DNA of 64,000 nt from Hyphomonas sediminis (GCF_019679475.1 NZ_JAIEZP010000001.1:3422501-3486500), one strand, 5' to 3'; shown: positions 24,913 to 34,592, counted from the stretch's first letter. Numbers and translations are program-made. Notes: generated by a model not told the origin, from the sequence alone.

Positions 24913-25091
24913 GCCTGGTTCCGTGACTGTTGCGTGTCAGCCTGCAGACAAGCCGGAACTCGGCCCGAGTGCAACTGTCTTACGGCGTTGGTATTTTGAC
25001 TTGTCAGTTGAGCCAAGCAGAGGGCAATCGGCGCCAGCCCTGTTGAGGGCGCGCCAGATTCCCCTGCCGGGAGAGCGCGTTCGCCGACCGC

Positions 25092-26225
25092 TCATACATC
25101 CGCCGGAGCCGCGATGACGGCGCGGCGCTTGTCGGTCAGGGATTTGAGACGCAGCGCCGGACGCTCCAAGAACCGCCAGGACAGCTCAGCGACAACCAGC
25201 GTGACGACAGCCCACACGGCTGTGCGCACCAGCTTCGTCCAGACAGAAGAATCGAGCCAGAGCGCCAGATCGTTGAAGTGCGTGAAAATCACCTGCGGCA
25301 CGAAATAGTGATACACATAGATCCCGTACGAGATCATTCCGATATGTACGAGCAACGGATGGCTGAGCCAGGCAAATACCCGGTCCGTTCCGTTTATGCA
25401 GCTGACCACCATGCAGGTGGCGGCCAGGCTGACGGCCGCCGGTGTCAACGGCCAGGATGCCATGCCTGTATCCAGGAACGGATTGATCATCAGCAATGCG
25501 CCGGCGATGCTGGCCCACAGGACTCGCCGGTCACCCAGCAACGTGAAGATCCATCCCATCCCCTGACGCACGCGCGCCACGGCAATCAGCGCGCCCCAGG
25601 CGAGGCTATCGACCTGCCCCGGCAGCAGCACATTGTAAAATTCGCTCATGCCAAATGGAATCATGAGGCGGAACAGCGGGGCGCCCACAATGAACAGGAC
25701 GATTGCCGGCACCAGCCAGCGCTTCGGTGCCAGGATCGCCAGCGGGAACCACAACAGGTAAAATTGTTCCTCCACGGACAGGCTCCAGAAATGGCCTGCC
25801 GGAATCCAGTATTTGACCTCGGCGATCTGGAAGTTTGTGAGGTAAAGCAGGTGCACCCACCAGCTCTCGCGCATCTGGGCCACATCGAGCACGAAGAGCA
25901 CACCGACCGCCGCCAGCATGGCCGGGCTCAGGCGCACGAACCGGCGCCAGTAAAACCGGGCCGCCAATGCGCCCCGCGGCAGGGAAAGCTCCCGCTCGCC
26001 GAGCAGAATAGAGGTGATCAGAAAGCCGGAAAGCACGAAGAAAGTGCGTACTCCGACCATGCCTGGGTCCCACCCGCGCACCGCTTCAAGATAGGTGAAA
26101 TGCTCAAACAGAACGGCAATAACGGCCAGCCCCCTCAGGCCGTCCAGCCGGGGAAAGTATTGCCGGGACGGTGGGGGCGTTGTTTCCGTTTCACTGGTGG
26201 CGCCTGAATTTTGCGAGCTTTGCAC
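25092..26225 (-). CDS. Acyltransferase 3 family membrane O-acyltransferase
   Basis: A 377-residue protein with about ten membrane helices. The family signature RLDGLRGLAVIAVLFEHF occurs at about residue 26 with the conserved Arg and His, and WSLSVEEQFYLLW near 145. OafA/NodX-like enzymes add acetyl or other acyl groups to polysaccharides or lipids. The start is a GTG at 26225 with a weak ribosome site, so the exact N-terminus is uncertain. Divergent from a lipid-flippase-type ABC gene, fitting envelope glycan work. Confidence 0.9.
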   Translation of the reverse strand: MQSSQNSGATSETETTPPPSRQYFPRLDGLRGLAVIAVLFEHFTYLEAVRGWDPGMVGVRTFFVLSGFLITSILLGERELSLPRGALAARFYWRRFVRLSPAMLAAVGVLFVLDVAQMRESWWVHLLYLTNFQIAEVKYWIPAGHFWSLSVEEQFYLLWFPLAILAPKRWLVPAIVLFIVGAPLFRLMIPFGMSEFYNVLLPGQVDSLAWGALIAVARVRQGMGWIFTLLGDRRVLWASIAGALLMINPFLDTGMASWPLTPAAVSLAATCMVVSCINGTDRVFAWLSHPLLVHIGMISYGIYVYHYFVPQVIFTHFNDLALWLDSSVWTKLVRTAVWAVVTLVVAELSWRFLERPALRLKSLTDKRRAVIAAPADV

Positions 26226-26381
26226 GGGTTCCCACCGGTGAGTTGACTGAATTTATGCCCTTCCCTGCCAACGTCGAAACGCTGGCAAGGCGCCAGTAAT
26301 ATGCGCACAGTATACTACTGCCGATTAAGGCCTGGAAAATGCAAGCACCGGGCCAGTTATGCGCGAAAAGGCACACCCTGG

Positions 26382-28160
26382 ATGACACGACTGGCGTTTC
26401 GAGGCTTCCCCCATCTGGCGGCGCTCATTGCGCCGCAACTGCGGGCCCTGCCCCTCATCGTGATGCTGGGGCTGGCGGCAGCCGCCCTTGAAGGGTTCGG
26501 CATCGGCCTGATCATCCCGCTGCTCGGTATCATTTTGGGAAATGGCGGAGGCGACCTCGGCGGCTTCACTGCGCGGCTGGCAAGCTTTGGCGCCGGCATG
26601 AGCGACAGCACGCGCCTGGTGTTCACCGGTGGCGCGATATTCCTGCTGATCCTGCTCAAGAATGTGTTCGCATTCGCCAACAGCCTGCTCAACGGCCTGA
26701 TTTATGGAAAGTCCGGCCACGCCATCCGCTGCGCGCTGTCAGACCGGCTCCTGAAGGTCGGTTATCCTTTCTTCCAGACAGAAGATCCCGGCCGGCTGCT
26801 CAATATCATTTCGAATGAATCCTGGCGCACCTCGGATGCGGTCGATGCGGTCCTCTCCATCATCATCAATGCCTGCGCCGTCATCACGCTGTTCATCTTC
26901 CTGCTGCTGATCTCCTGGCAGCTGACCCTCCTCGTCACCCTCGCGCTGATCGTCATCCAGGCCCTGCACGCCTGGCTGTCGATGGCGCTGAAGAGCGCCA
27001 GCCGCGAGGTCACCACGAAGAACAGCCGGCTCGCCAGCCAGATGCTGCACCTCATCAATGCCAGCCAGCTTGTGCGGATGTTCAATCAGGAAGGCTTCGA
27101 ACAGGGCCGCTTTGCCGGGGCCTCCGAAGCCGTCCGCCGCGCCGCCTTCTCGCTTCATCGCCGCCTCAGCGGGCTGCCGTCTTTCACCGAAGTCCTCTAT
27201 GCCGGCGTCTTCCTGATCATCATCGGCGGCTCCTGGTATTTCCAGATGAGCTTCCCGCTCATCACCGCCTTCCTTGTGCTGCTTTACAGGCTCCAGCCCT
27301 ATGTCCGGAACCTTCAGGGCGCCTACAGCCGCCTGCAAAGCTTTCAGGGATCGCTCGAAGCGGTCGAGTGGCTGCTCGATCCGGCAGGCAAGCCGGCGCC
27401 CCCTGCCGGGCGCGTTTCCCCTGGCGATGGCAAGGCCCCGATCCACTTCAATTCTGTTTCCTTCAGCTATTCCGGCGAAGGCGAACAGACCGCCGTGCTC
27501 AATGACCTGACCTTCACCCTGAAGCCCGGCGTTGCGACCGCGCTCGTGGGGCGTTCGGGTTCAGGCAAGACGACCATCGTCAAACTGCTTACCCGCCTGA
27601 TCGAGCCGGGCGCGGGCGCCATCCTGCTCGGCGACACCCCGCTCAGCACCGTGAACCCGGCCGACTGGCGCCAGATGATCGCCATGGCGAGCCAGGACCT
27701 TGAGCTGGTCGATGGCTCGGTTCTGGAAAACATCGCCTATGGCCAGCCCGGCGCATCCCGCGAGACTATCGAAGACGCCGCCCGCAAGGCCGAGGCACAC
27801 GAGTTCATCACCGCTCTGGCCGAGGGCTATGAAACCCAGGTCGGCTATCGCGGGATCAACCTGTCTGCCGGACAGCGCCAGCGGATAGCCCTGGCCCGCG
27901 CGCTGGTGCGTGATCCACAGATCCTGATCCTCGACGAGGCCACAAACGCCGTCGACGGCCTCTCGGAAGCGGCCATCCTGGCAACGCTGAAGCAACGCGC
28001 AGGACGCCAGACCACCATCGTCATCAGCCATCACCGTCCGACGATTGAATTCTGCGACGAGGTCGTGGTGCTGCGCGATGGACGCCTTGCGGGCCAGGCA
28101 CGGCTGGAGAACATCCCGAGCCGGACGATGGACGGGCTTTACGACTATTCGGCAGGCTGA
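26382..28160 (+). CDS. ABC exporter with fused permease and ATPase (MsbA-like)
   Basis: A 592-residue half-transporter. Six membrane helices (about 15-330) are followed by an ATPase domain with Walker A GRSGSGKT (about 390-397), signature LSAGQRQR (about 494), Walker B LILDEAT (about 514) and switch histidine in VISHHRPT. It likely flips a lipid or lipid-linked oligosaccharide across the inner membrane, acting as a homodimer. An upstream in-frame ATG exists, but the start at 26382 better matches the family. A glycosyltransferase follows convergently. Confidence 0.9.
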   Translation: MTRLAFRGFPHLAALIAPQLRALPLIVMLGLAAAALEGFGIGLIIPLLGIILGNGGGDLGGFTARLASFGAGMSDSTRLVFTGGAIFLLILLKNVFAFANSLLNGLIYGKSGHAIRCALSDRLLKVGYPFFQTEDPGRLLNIISNESWRTSDAVDAVLSIIINACAVITLFIFLLLISWQLTLLVTLALIVIQALHAWLSMALKSASREVTTKNSRLASQMLHLINASQLVRMFNQEGFEQGRFAGASEAVRRAAFSLHRRLSGLPSFTEVLYAGVFLIIIGGSWYFQMSFPLITAFLVLLYRLQPYVRNLQGAYSRLQSFQGSLEAVEWLLDPAGKPAPPAGRVSPGDGKAPIHFNSVSFSYSGEGEQTAVLNDLTFTLKPGVATALVGRSGSGKTTIVKLLTRLIEPGAGAILLGDTPLSTVNPADWRQMIAMASQDLELVDGSVLENIAYGQPGASRETIEDAARKAEAHEFITALAEGYETQVGYRGINLSAGQRQRIALARALVRDPQILILDEATNAVDGLSEAAILATLKQRAGRQTTIVISHHRPTIEFCDEVVVLRDGRLAGQARLENIPSRTMDGLYDYSAG

Positions 28161-28199
28161 GCGCCAGCGTATACGGACATTAATGCCAAACCGGCCGCG

Positions 28200-29306
28200 T
28201 CAGATGCCGCGACTGGAGAGCACCCTGTCGAAATCGCTCAGGGGAATGGAGCCGAACTGGGACACAAAGGCCTGCAGGGCATAACTCGCCTTCAGGCCGC
28301 CAATTGCCAGGCCGGAATTGGCGTGCGTCAGCTTCAGGAACATCTGCTCGCGCCGCCGGAGCTGGCCCCAGCCATCGGTCATGTTGAGGAAGTCGCGCAG
28401 CAGGCTGGTTTCGCTCGCATCGATGAACATCGCATGCATAAGGAAGAACAGCCCGGTCCAGCCGAGCTCATAGCTTGCGACCTGCGCCGGGTCTCGTTGC
28501 CGGAACTGGGCGCGCACATCGGCCATCACCGCGCCGGCACGACGGACTGTCTCGGGCGTGATTTCGTCAGCAAACGCGCTCAGCGCCTCAAGGTCGCCGG
28601 TAAATCCGTAGGCGGTGAGGTTCTCTCTCACGATCCGCATATGCGTCTGGCGCATCACCCGGCGATGCACCACCGTCACGCTGCCCTCATGCTGGCGATA
28701 AGCCAGCAGCGGCTCCGGCAGGTAGGCGATCTGAAAACGTTCGGCCAGCCTGCGGATCAGGTCGAAATCCTCGGCATGCGGATAGGACGGATCATACATC
28801 AGCTGGTCGCCCGCCACCCGGCGGTCGATCATCAGCGTAGGGTGAAAGAACATCGTATAGAAAATGGACAGGATGCCCGGCGACCCTTCGGTCAGAAGGC
28901 GAACGGGTTTGCCCCGGAAGATCCGGTCCTTGAACAGCGTATCGACCGCCGTACCGCACAGGCCAAGCCCCGGCGTCTCGCGGAAGGTTTTTACCTGACG
29001 CTCCAGGCGCTCGGGATAGGCAATGTCATCGGCGTCCATGCGCGCGATCAGGTCGGCCCGCGCCAGGGCAATGCCCTCGTTCAGGGTCGCGATCAGGCCC
29101 CTGTTCTCGCGGGTCACCACGCGCACACGGCTATCCCGGCCGGCATGGGCCTGTATCCGCGCCAGCGTATCGTCGCGCGACCCGTCATCGATGACGATCA
29201 GCTCCAGGTCCCGGAAGGTCTGATTCAGAATGCTCTCAATCGCCTGATCGATGTACCGACCGGCATTGTAGGCTGGCAGGAGCACGGAAACGGTCGGAGT
29301 CTGCAA
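28200..29306 (-). CDS. Glycosyltransferase family 2
   Basis: A 368-residue cytoplasmic or membrane-associated enzyme with a GT-A fold. The N-terminus VSVLLPAYNAGRYIDQAIES, then LIVIDDGSRDDT and the metal-binding ARMDADDIAYPERLE (about residue 90), are typical GT2. The C-terminal 120 residues are helical and unassigned. Donor and acceptor sugars are unknown. The start is a TTG with no good ribosome site, so the N-terminus is approximate. Probably an envelope polysaccharide enzyme. Confidence 0.88.
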   Translation of the reverse strand: MQTPTVSVLLPAYNAGRYIDQAIESILNQTFRDLELIVIDDGSRDDTLARIQAHAGRDSRVRVVTRENRGLIATLNEGIALARADLIARMDADDIAYPERLERQVKTFRETPGLGLCGTAVDTLFKDRIFRGKPVRLLTEGSPGILSIFYTMFFHPTLMIDRRVAGDQLMYDPSYPHAEDFDLIRRLAERFQIAYLPEPLLAYRQHEGSVTVVHRRVMRQTHMRIVRENLTAYGFTGDLEALSAFADEITPETVRRAGAVMADVRAQFRQRDPAQVASYELGWTGLFFLMHAMFIDASETSLLRDFLNMTDGWGQLRRREQMFLKLTHANSGLAIGGLKASYALQAFVSQFGSIPLSDFDRVLSSRGI

Positions 29307-29441
29307 GGTCGGGCCACGAGATAGTCCGGTCTTCGGCTGGCCGGAGGGTGAATACAGCTGTTAACTAACACAGCATCGTTAGCAAATTCCGTACCACTTC
29401 CTGTCGAATTCGATCCTTCGGGAGGAGCCCCTGGCGCGGGC

Positions 29442-29515
29442 TGGAGCGGGTAGACGGAATCGAACCGACATACTCAGCTTGGAAGGCTGCTGCACTACCA
29501 TTGTGCTATACCCGC
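29442..29515 (-). tRNA. tRNA-Gly (anticodon TCC)
   Basis: The minus strand folds into a cloverleaf: acceptor GCGGGTA/TACCCGC, anticodon loop CTTCCAA (TCC, reading GGA), T-loop GTTCGATTC, and an encoded CCA end. It lies 39 bp downstream of tRNA-Tyr and is probably co-transcribed with it. Confidence 0.95.
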
Positions 29516-29554
29516 CCGTTGCCGGGCATTGACGGCTGGCGGCGTGCTGCGGGG

Positions 29555-29639
29555 TGGTGGAGGGAGCTGGATTCGAACCAGCGTACGCTAGGCGGTCAGA
29601 TTTACAGTCTGATGGATTTAACCACTCTCCCATCCCTCC
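29555..29639 (-). tRNA. tRNA-Tyr (anticodon GTA)
   Basis: The minus strand gives an 85-nt class II tRNA: acceptor GGAGGGA/TCCCTCC, anticodon loop CTGTAAA (GTA), a long variable arm, T-loop GTTCGAATC, and an encoded CCA. The Tyr-Gly pair order is common in bacteria. Confidence 0.95.
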
Positions 29640-29747
29640 ACGGGACCCCGCGACACACGCCGTTTGACGCCATCGCCAGAGCGCTTCACAAGGGCGGTTT
29701 CCCGGCCCCAGCTTCACGCTGGAAGCGGCCTTATAAGGACGAACATC

Positions 29748-30557
29748 ATGGCGCGCAACCATCCAAAGCGGCGAAGCCCCCCAGATATGCAAACTAGGCC
29801 CCAGCGCCCTGAAAAGCCGCGCTTTTCTCCCCGCGAAACCGAAGGCGGACCCGTCTGGCTGTGGGGAACGCACGCCGTTATGGCCGCCCTGGCCAATCCC
29901 GCCCGCCGCTTCCACACGCTTCTGGCCACCGAAAACGCCGCCCAGAAGCTTTCCGGCGGGCCGGTCACCCCGCAGATCGTCACGGCGAAGGAAATCGACC
30001 AGCGCCTGCCCCCCGGCGCGGTCCATCAGGGCGTCGCCGTGAAGGCCGATCCGCTGGAAGAGGCAAACCTTGAAGACGTGATCGAAGCGGGCGCCACGCG
30101 CATCGCCGTGCTCGACCAGGTGTCCGACCCGCACAATATGGGCGCCATCTTCCGCTCGGCCGCCGCCTTCGGCTTCACCGGCCTTGTCCTGCAGACGCGC
30201 AACGCCCCGCCCGTCACGGGTGTCGTCGCCAAGAGTGCGGCGGGCGCCATCGAAACCGTTGCCGAGATCCGCGCCGTCAACATCGCCCGCGCGCTCGAAG
30301 TGCTGGGCGAAGCCGGCTTCCACACGGTCGGGCTGGCCGGTGAGAGCACCCGCCCGCTGGATCTTGCGCTGAAGGGCGCGGCGAAAGTTGCCATCGTTCT
30401 GGGCGCTGAAGGCCCCGGCCTGCGCCCTGCCGTCGCCAAGGCCTGCGCCGAGCTGGCCCGCATCCCCATCTCCGCGCAGATGGAAAGCCTCAACGTGTCC
30501 AATGCTGCCGCAATTGCCTTCTATGAGGCCAACAGGAGCGGTTTTCCCGCCGCCTGA
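29748..30557 (+). CDS. rlmB: TrmH/RlmB-type rRNA 2'-O-methyltransferase
   Basis: A 269-residue SPOUT-class methyltransferase. RlmB methylates the ribose of a guanosine in the 23S peptidyl-transferase region. The N-terminal substrate domain (WLWGTHAVMAALANPARR, about residue 40) is followed by the SpoU motifs: LDQVSDPHNMGAIFRSAAAFG (about 120), VLGAEGPGLRP (about 222) and the knot-forming IPISAQMESLNVSNAAAIA at the C-terminus. The start at 29748 has AAGGA 9 nt upstream. The basic N-terminal 25 residues are extra compared with E. coli. Divergent from the tRNA pair. Confidence 0.9.
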   Translation: MARNHPKRRSPPDMQTRPQRPEKPRFSPRETEGGPVWLWGTHAVMAALANPARRFHTLLATENAAQKLSGGPVTPQIVTAKEIDQRLPPGAVHQGVAVKADPLEEANLEDVIEAGATRIAVLDQVSDPHNMGAIFRSAAAFGFTGLVLQTRNAPPVTGVVAKSAAGAIETVAEIRAVNIARALEVLGEAGFHTVGLAGESTRPLDLALKGAAKVAIVLGAEGPGLRPAVAKACAELARIPISAQMESLNVSNAAAIAFYEANRSGFPAA

Positions 30558-30582
30558 CTCTGTTAGACTGACTCTGCTAGAC
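30555..30582. repeat. Two exact-length tandem 14-bp units
   Basis: TGACTCTGTTAGAC is followed directly by TGACTCTGCTAGAC and a partial third TGACCTGCGTAG. It starts within the rlmB stop codon and lies ahead of the next gene; likely slippage. Confidence 0.7.
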
Positions 30583-30616
30583 TGACCTGCGTAGCGATCC
30601 GGGGAGACGCCAAGCC

Positions 30617-31675
30617 ATGATGCGCATCATTTCCATTCTTCTGGTCCTGGCCGGGCTGTTGGCCGCTGGCATTGGCGGCGCGGCCCTGATGGAAGAACAG
30701 TTTCCGAAATCATCTGCGCCGGCTGCTGTGCCCACGTCTGCCGAAAGCGTCACCGAGGAAGACCTCGCCGCGCCCGCCCCCAAGGCCGAGCCTGCTGCCG
30801 AACCTGCTGCCGGGCCTGCTGCCGGGCCGGCCTCTGCCGAAGCAGACCCCACCTCGGTCGCTGGCAGCGAAGCGGCGCCTGCACCTGTCGAAGAAATGCC
30901 TGCCCCGACGCCCGAGCCCGCCCCGGAACCGGCCCCCGAGGCGACCGCGCAGGCTGAAAGCCTTTCCCGCGCAGCGCCCATGAGCAATGACGAGCTGAGC
31001 TTCCAGCCGATGATGGAAGAAGCCCCGACGCCTGCGCCCACAATGCGTTCGGCACCAGCAGCAGACACCGCCGACATGGCTGCCGCCGAAGCACCCGCAG
31101 CGGCCACTGCCCCGCCCGAAGCGGTCGACATTGACGATCCGAACGTCACCGCCGCCGTCTCCGAATCCTTCATCGACTCGCTGAAGACCGTTCCGGTCGC
31201 CCATGAGACGCCCGCCTCGGCAGAATACAAACGCCCCTTCAACGTCACCTTCGCAATCGACGCGACCGGCGACACAACCGCCGTCGATGCCCTACCGGGC
31301 CGCGGCGTGATCGAGGAAGGCACCGCCCGCGTGTCCGACCGCGTGGAAGTGCGCCTCTCCGGCGCCAGCTTCCGCATCGAGCCGACCTCACCGCCCATCC
31401 AGTCGCTTTCTCCGCTGACGGAGAATACATGGCGCTGGTCGGTCACCCCGCTCACGGCGGGCGACCAGGATCTCACCTTCGAGATCTTCGCCGTCGATGC
31501 CGATGAGGTTGTGCCCCTGCGCACCTATCGCGACACGGTTACCGTCCGCGTGTCGGGCCTAAACCGCGCCATCGCGTTCGCCGATCAGGCCAACCCGCTA
31601 TTCGTCCTGCTCGGCGGCCTCGGCTCGATCCTCGCCGGTATCCTCGGCGTCGCCCGGTTCGTGTTCAAGAAATAG
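30617..31675 (+). CDS. Pro/Ala-rich protein anchored by N- and C-terminal helices
   Basis: A 352-residue protein I cannot assign. It begins with a hydrophobic helix (residues 4-25), then about 150 low-complexity Ala/Pro/Glu residues (repeats such as PAPEPAPEPAPEA). A structured domain follows (about 190-320, beta-rich, with EYKRPFNVTFAIDATGDTTAV and WRWSVTPLTAGDQDLTFEI), then a C-terminal helix (LLGGLGSILAGILGVARFVF). The structured part probably sits in the periplasm on a flexible stalk. GGGGAG precedes the ATG. Two adjacent ATGs are possible starts. Confidence 0.65.
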   Translation: MMRIISILLVLAGLLAAGIGGAALMEEQFPKSSAPAAVPTSAESVTEEDLAAPAPKAEPAAEPAAGPAAGPASAEADPTSVAGSEAAPAPVEEMPAPTPEPAPEPAPEATAQAESLSRAAPMSNDELSFQPMMEEAPTPAPTMRSAPAADTADMAAAEAPAAATAPPEAVDIDDPNVTAAVSESFIDSLKTVPVAHETPASAEYKRPFNVTFAIDATGDTTAVDALPGRGVIEEGTARVSDRVEVRLSGASFRIEPTSPPIQSLSPLTENTWRWSVTPLTAGDQDLTFEIFAVDADEVVPLRTYRDTVTVRVSGLNRAIAFADQANPLFVLLGGLGSILAGILGVARFVFKK

Positions 31676-31681
31676 ACCGGC

Positions 31682-32386
31682 CTATTTCAGCTCGATCCAG
31701 AGCTGCTCGGTTTGCGCCAGCAGTTCGCCATCGGCAGTATAAAGCGCGGTGCCTGCGCCGTGCTTGCGGCCTTCGTGGAACAGCGACCATCCGGCCACGA
31801 TCAGTTCCTCGCCTGCGGGCGGGCGGCGCAGGATGCGTCCCATGATCCGGCCCAGCACCATCGGGTTTTCCTGGAAACCCACGGCAAAGGCGCCGGGACA
31901 GTCGAGCGCTGACCAGAGGATCTCATCCTTCACCAGCCCGTCATCGCCCGCGAGATCTGCCGCAGGCGTCCACACGTCCAGCACGCCGTCAAAGCCGTCG
32001 ATGTGGCCGGTGAACAGGCAAAGGCCGTCGTCCAGCCGGTCGGGTCCACAGACGAAACAGCCCGGAAAGGCATGATCTTCCGCAGGCGGAAAATGCTTGT
32101 GTGCCTCGCGCGCGATGGCAATGGGCGGCGCGGCTGGCGCCGGCGCCATCTCGCGCCCCGGCCCCGCCGTCATCACCAGCGCGCCTTCATGGCGGCATTC
32201 GCAGCCCGTTCCCGCAGGCACGATCTCAAGCTCGGTCTCCAGCGGCGGCGGCGCGCGCAGGAACACTTCGGCTGTCTCGCCCGATCCCTCTCCCAGCAGC
32301 GCCACAGCCATCGCTCCGGCGCAGTATCCGCCATTGCCGCTGCCCGGCGGGCCATTGAAACGCTTGGGAATGTATATCTGCGGCAT
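31682..32386 (-). CDS. Hotdog-fold thioesterase-like protein
   Basis: About 234 residues resembling acyl-CoA thioesterase-like proteins with two hotdog halves. FNGPPGSGNGGYCAG at the start is the typical opening, and the C-terminal half has ALDCPGAFAVGFQ and VAGWSLFHEGRKHGAGTALY, as in PaaI/TesB-like families. A central FPGCFVCGPDR with two cysteines could bind metal. It may hydrolyse an acyl-CoA. The start at 32386 is preferred by homology; the ribosome site is distant. Confidence 0.7.
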   Translation of the reverse strand: MPQIYIPKRFNGPPGSGNGGYCAGAMAVALLGEGSGETAEVFLRAPPPLETELEIVPAGTGCECRHEGALVMTAGPGREMAPAPAAPPIAIAREAHKHFPPAEDHAFPGCFVCGPDRLDDGLCLFTGHIDGFDGVLDVWTPAADLAGDDGLVKDEILWSALDCPGAFAVGFQENPMVLGRIMGRILRRPPAGEELIVAGWSLFHEGRKHGAGTALYTADGELLAQTEQLWIELK

Positions 32387-32528
32387 GGGAGGAAGCCTTC
32401 GGTCATTAAACGGTCCAGCCGCATAAGCGGCCATCGCCGCCCTGGTCAATCGCCGGGGCGTTCTCCACGGGGGCCGTTCATGCTAATGTGCCGCAACAAG
32501 CGCCATTCAGAGCGCTATGGGGGACAAA

Positions 32529-33158
32529 ATGACACTCTCTGTAATCAGTGCAGGCTTCGGCCGCACGGGCACGCTTTCACTCAAGCTGGCGCTGGAAGAA
32601 CTCGGCTTCGGCCCCTGCCATCACATGAAGGAAGTGCTCGATAACGGCGCCGCCCAGGTGCCGCTCTGGCAGGCCGCCGCCGATGGCAAGCCGGACTTTG
32701 CCGCCGCCTATGCCGGCTACCGGTCTGCAGTGGACTGGCCCACCGCCGCTTTCTGGCGCGAGCTTGCCGTTGCCTATCCGGACGCGAAGTTCATCCTCTC
32801 CTCGCGCACGGCGGAGAGCTGGTACAACAGCTTCTCCGAAACCATCCTGGCGAGCCTCCTGGCAAAAGAAAACTGGCCGCCCCCGGCTGTGCCATGGCTC
32901 ACCATGGTGTCCAAGGTCGTGATCGAGCGAAGCCTGGGCGGCCACACGGATAGGGACGGCGTCATCGCGGCCTTCCATAAGCAGGAAGCTGCCGTGAAGG
33001 CCGAAATCCCTGCCAGCCGCCTGCTCGTCCACACGGCAAAGGATGGCTGGGGCCCGCTCTGCGCCTTCCTCGGCGTCCCCGTCCCGGAAACGCCCTATCC
33101 CCGCACCAACAGCAAGGAAGAATTCTTCGAGGCGATGAAAGCGGCGGACGACATGTAG
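32529..33158 (+). CDS. Sulfotransferase family protein
   Basis: A 209-residue P-loop protein. The PAPS-binding loop is SAGFGRTGTLSLKLALEELG at residues 6-25, followed by FGPCHHM and a second motif FILSSRTAESWYNSF (about 89) corresponding to the 3'-phosphate-binding region. It resembles the Sulfotransfer_4 family. Such proteins move sulfate from PAPS to an alcohol or amine; the acceptor is unknown and some members are inactive. The start at 32529 has GGGGGA 6 nt upstream, better than the ATG at 32517. Confidence 0.82.
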   Translation: MTLSVISAGFGRTGTLSLKLALEELGFGPCHHMKEVLDNGAAQVPLWQAAADGKPDFAAAYAGYRSAVDWPTAAFWRELAVAYPDAKFILSSRTAESWYNSFSETILASLLAKENWPPPAVPWLTMVSKVVIERSLGGHTDRDGVIAAFHKQEAAVKAEIPASRLLVHTAKDGWGPLCAFLGVPVPETPYPRTNSKEEFFEAMKAADDM

Positions 33159-33184
33159 TCGGCCGCCGGATCATCGGCGCCTGA

Positions 33185-34357
33185 TCAATAGCTCTTGGGC
33201 AGGCCCAGCACGCGCTCGGCGATGAAGTTCAGGATCATCTCGCGGCTCACCGGGGCAATGCGGGCCAGCATCGCTTCGCGCATCATCCGCTCGACATGGT
33301 ATTCCTTGGCATAGCCCATGCCGCCATGGGTCAGCACGGCAGTCTCGCATGCGCGGAAGCCGGCTTCCGTGCCCAGATATTTCGACGCGTTCGCCTCTGC
33401 CCCGCAATCCTGCCCGGCATCGTAAAGCGACGCGGCCTTGTAGGCGAGCATTTCAGCCGCCGAGAGTTCCGCCCACGACTTGGCAAGAGGATGCTGGATA
33501 CCCTGGTTCTGACCGATGGGCCGGCCAAACACGACCCGCTCATTGGCATACCGCGCCGCCCGCTCCAGCGCCGCAAAGCCGAGGCCAACCGATTCCACCG
33601 CAAACAGCACGCGCTCCGGGTTCAGCCCCTGCAGCAGGTATTTGAAGCCGTCGCCTTCCTCGCCGATCAGGTGTTCCTTGGGCACTTCCAGCCCGTCGAT
33701 GAACAGCGCGTTACACTCCACCGCCTTGCGGCCCATCTTCGGGATCGGGTTGGCGTCGATCTTGCCGCGGTCAAGGTCGGTATAGAACAGGGAGAGGCCC
33801 ATATAGGGCTTGGCACACTGGTCCTTCGGCGTGGTGCGCGCGATGATCAGGATCTTGTCCGCACGCTGAGCACCTGTCGTCCAGATCTTGCGGCCATTGA
33901 TGACATAGCCCTTGTTCGTCCGCTCTGCCTTGGTCTCCAGGCTGGAGGTGTCGAGGCCGGAATTGGGCTCGGTCACGGCAAAGCACATCTTTTCTTCACC
34001 GGAGATGATCTTCGGCAGGTTCTCGCGCTTGAGTTCCGGATTGCCGAATTTTTCCAGCGGCTTGGGGCCGAAGATGTTGAGGTGGATCGCCGAGGCGCCG
34101 GAGAAGCCCGCGCCCGTGCGCGTCACGGTCTGCATCATGATCGCCGCTTCGGTGAGGCCGAGGCCGGCCCCGCCATATTCCTCAGGAAAGGCAATGCCCA
34201 GCCAGCCGCCCTTGGCCATCGCGTCACAGAAAGCCTCCGGCCACTCGCCCGTCTCGTCGGTCTTGGCCCAGTAGGCATCGTCGAACGGTTCCAGCGTCTT
34301 GGCCACCGCATCGCGGATCGCCTGCTGGTCTTCGGTCATCGGCTGGATCACATGCAT
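33185..34357 (-). CDS. Acyl-CoA dehydrogenase
   Basis: A 390-residue flavoprotein that introduces a double bond into acyl-CoA, passing electrons to ETF. Recognisable parts are GWLGIAFPEEYGGAGLG near residue 50, FAVTEPNSGLDTSS (FAD-binding strand, about 128), IWTTGAQRADKILIIART, and the C-terminal helical domain with THGGMGYAKEYHVERMMREA. Chain-length specificity is not evident. The start at 34357 (MHVIQPMTEDQQ) fits the family. It stands alone, not with other beta-oxidation genes. Confidence 0.92.
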   Translation of the reverse strand: MHVIQPMTEDQQAIRDAVAKTLEPFDDAYWAKTDETGEWPEAFCDAMAKGGWLGIAFPEEYGGAGLGLTEAAIMMQTVTRTGAGFSGASAIHLNIFGPKPLEKFGNPELKRENLPKIISGEEKMCFAVTEPNSGLDTSSLETKAERTNKGYVINGRKIWTTGAQRADKILIIARTTPKDQCAKPYMGLSLFYTDLDRGKIDANPIPKMGRKAVECNALFIDGLEVPKEHLIGEEGDGFKYLLQGLNPERVLFAVESVGLGFAALERAARYANERVVFGRPIGQNQGIQHPLAKSWAELSAAEMLAYKAASLYDAGQDCGAEANASKYLGTEAGFRACETAVLTHGGMGYAKEYHVERMMREAMLARIAPVSREMILNFIAERVLGLPKSY

Positions 34358-34592
34358 GGCGTCTCTGAACTCCCTGAATTTGCGGAAGAGACTTATAGTT
34401 CCGCCCCCCGCCTCGTCCAGCCTGACGCCGGGGCGCCGGGGCATCCTTCAACACTCATGCGCAGCCGGCTGCTCTATTGGTGATTGCCAAATCAAGTCAG
34501 GATCGTGCACTAAGAGCGCCTGAGCATTGCGCCGGGGGCCAGCCCTCCGTCTGACCTGAAAAGCCTGACCTGACAAAGAAGGGCCTCGCACA

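Noticed and set aside
21520-24999. 1159-codon open frame on the plus strand
   Set aside because: Antisense to the ATP-grasp and SLC13 genes; composition is His/Arg/Gln-rich with no family motif.
29360-29390. Inverted repeat CTAAC-N8-GTTAG near the tRNAs as a terminator or attachment site
   Set aside because: Stem is only 5 bp with no T-run, and there is no integrase, direct repeat of the tRNA end or foreign island next to it.
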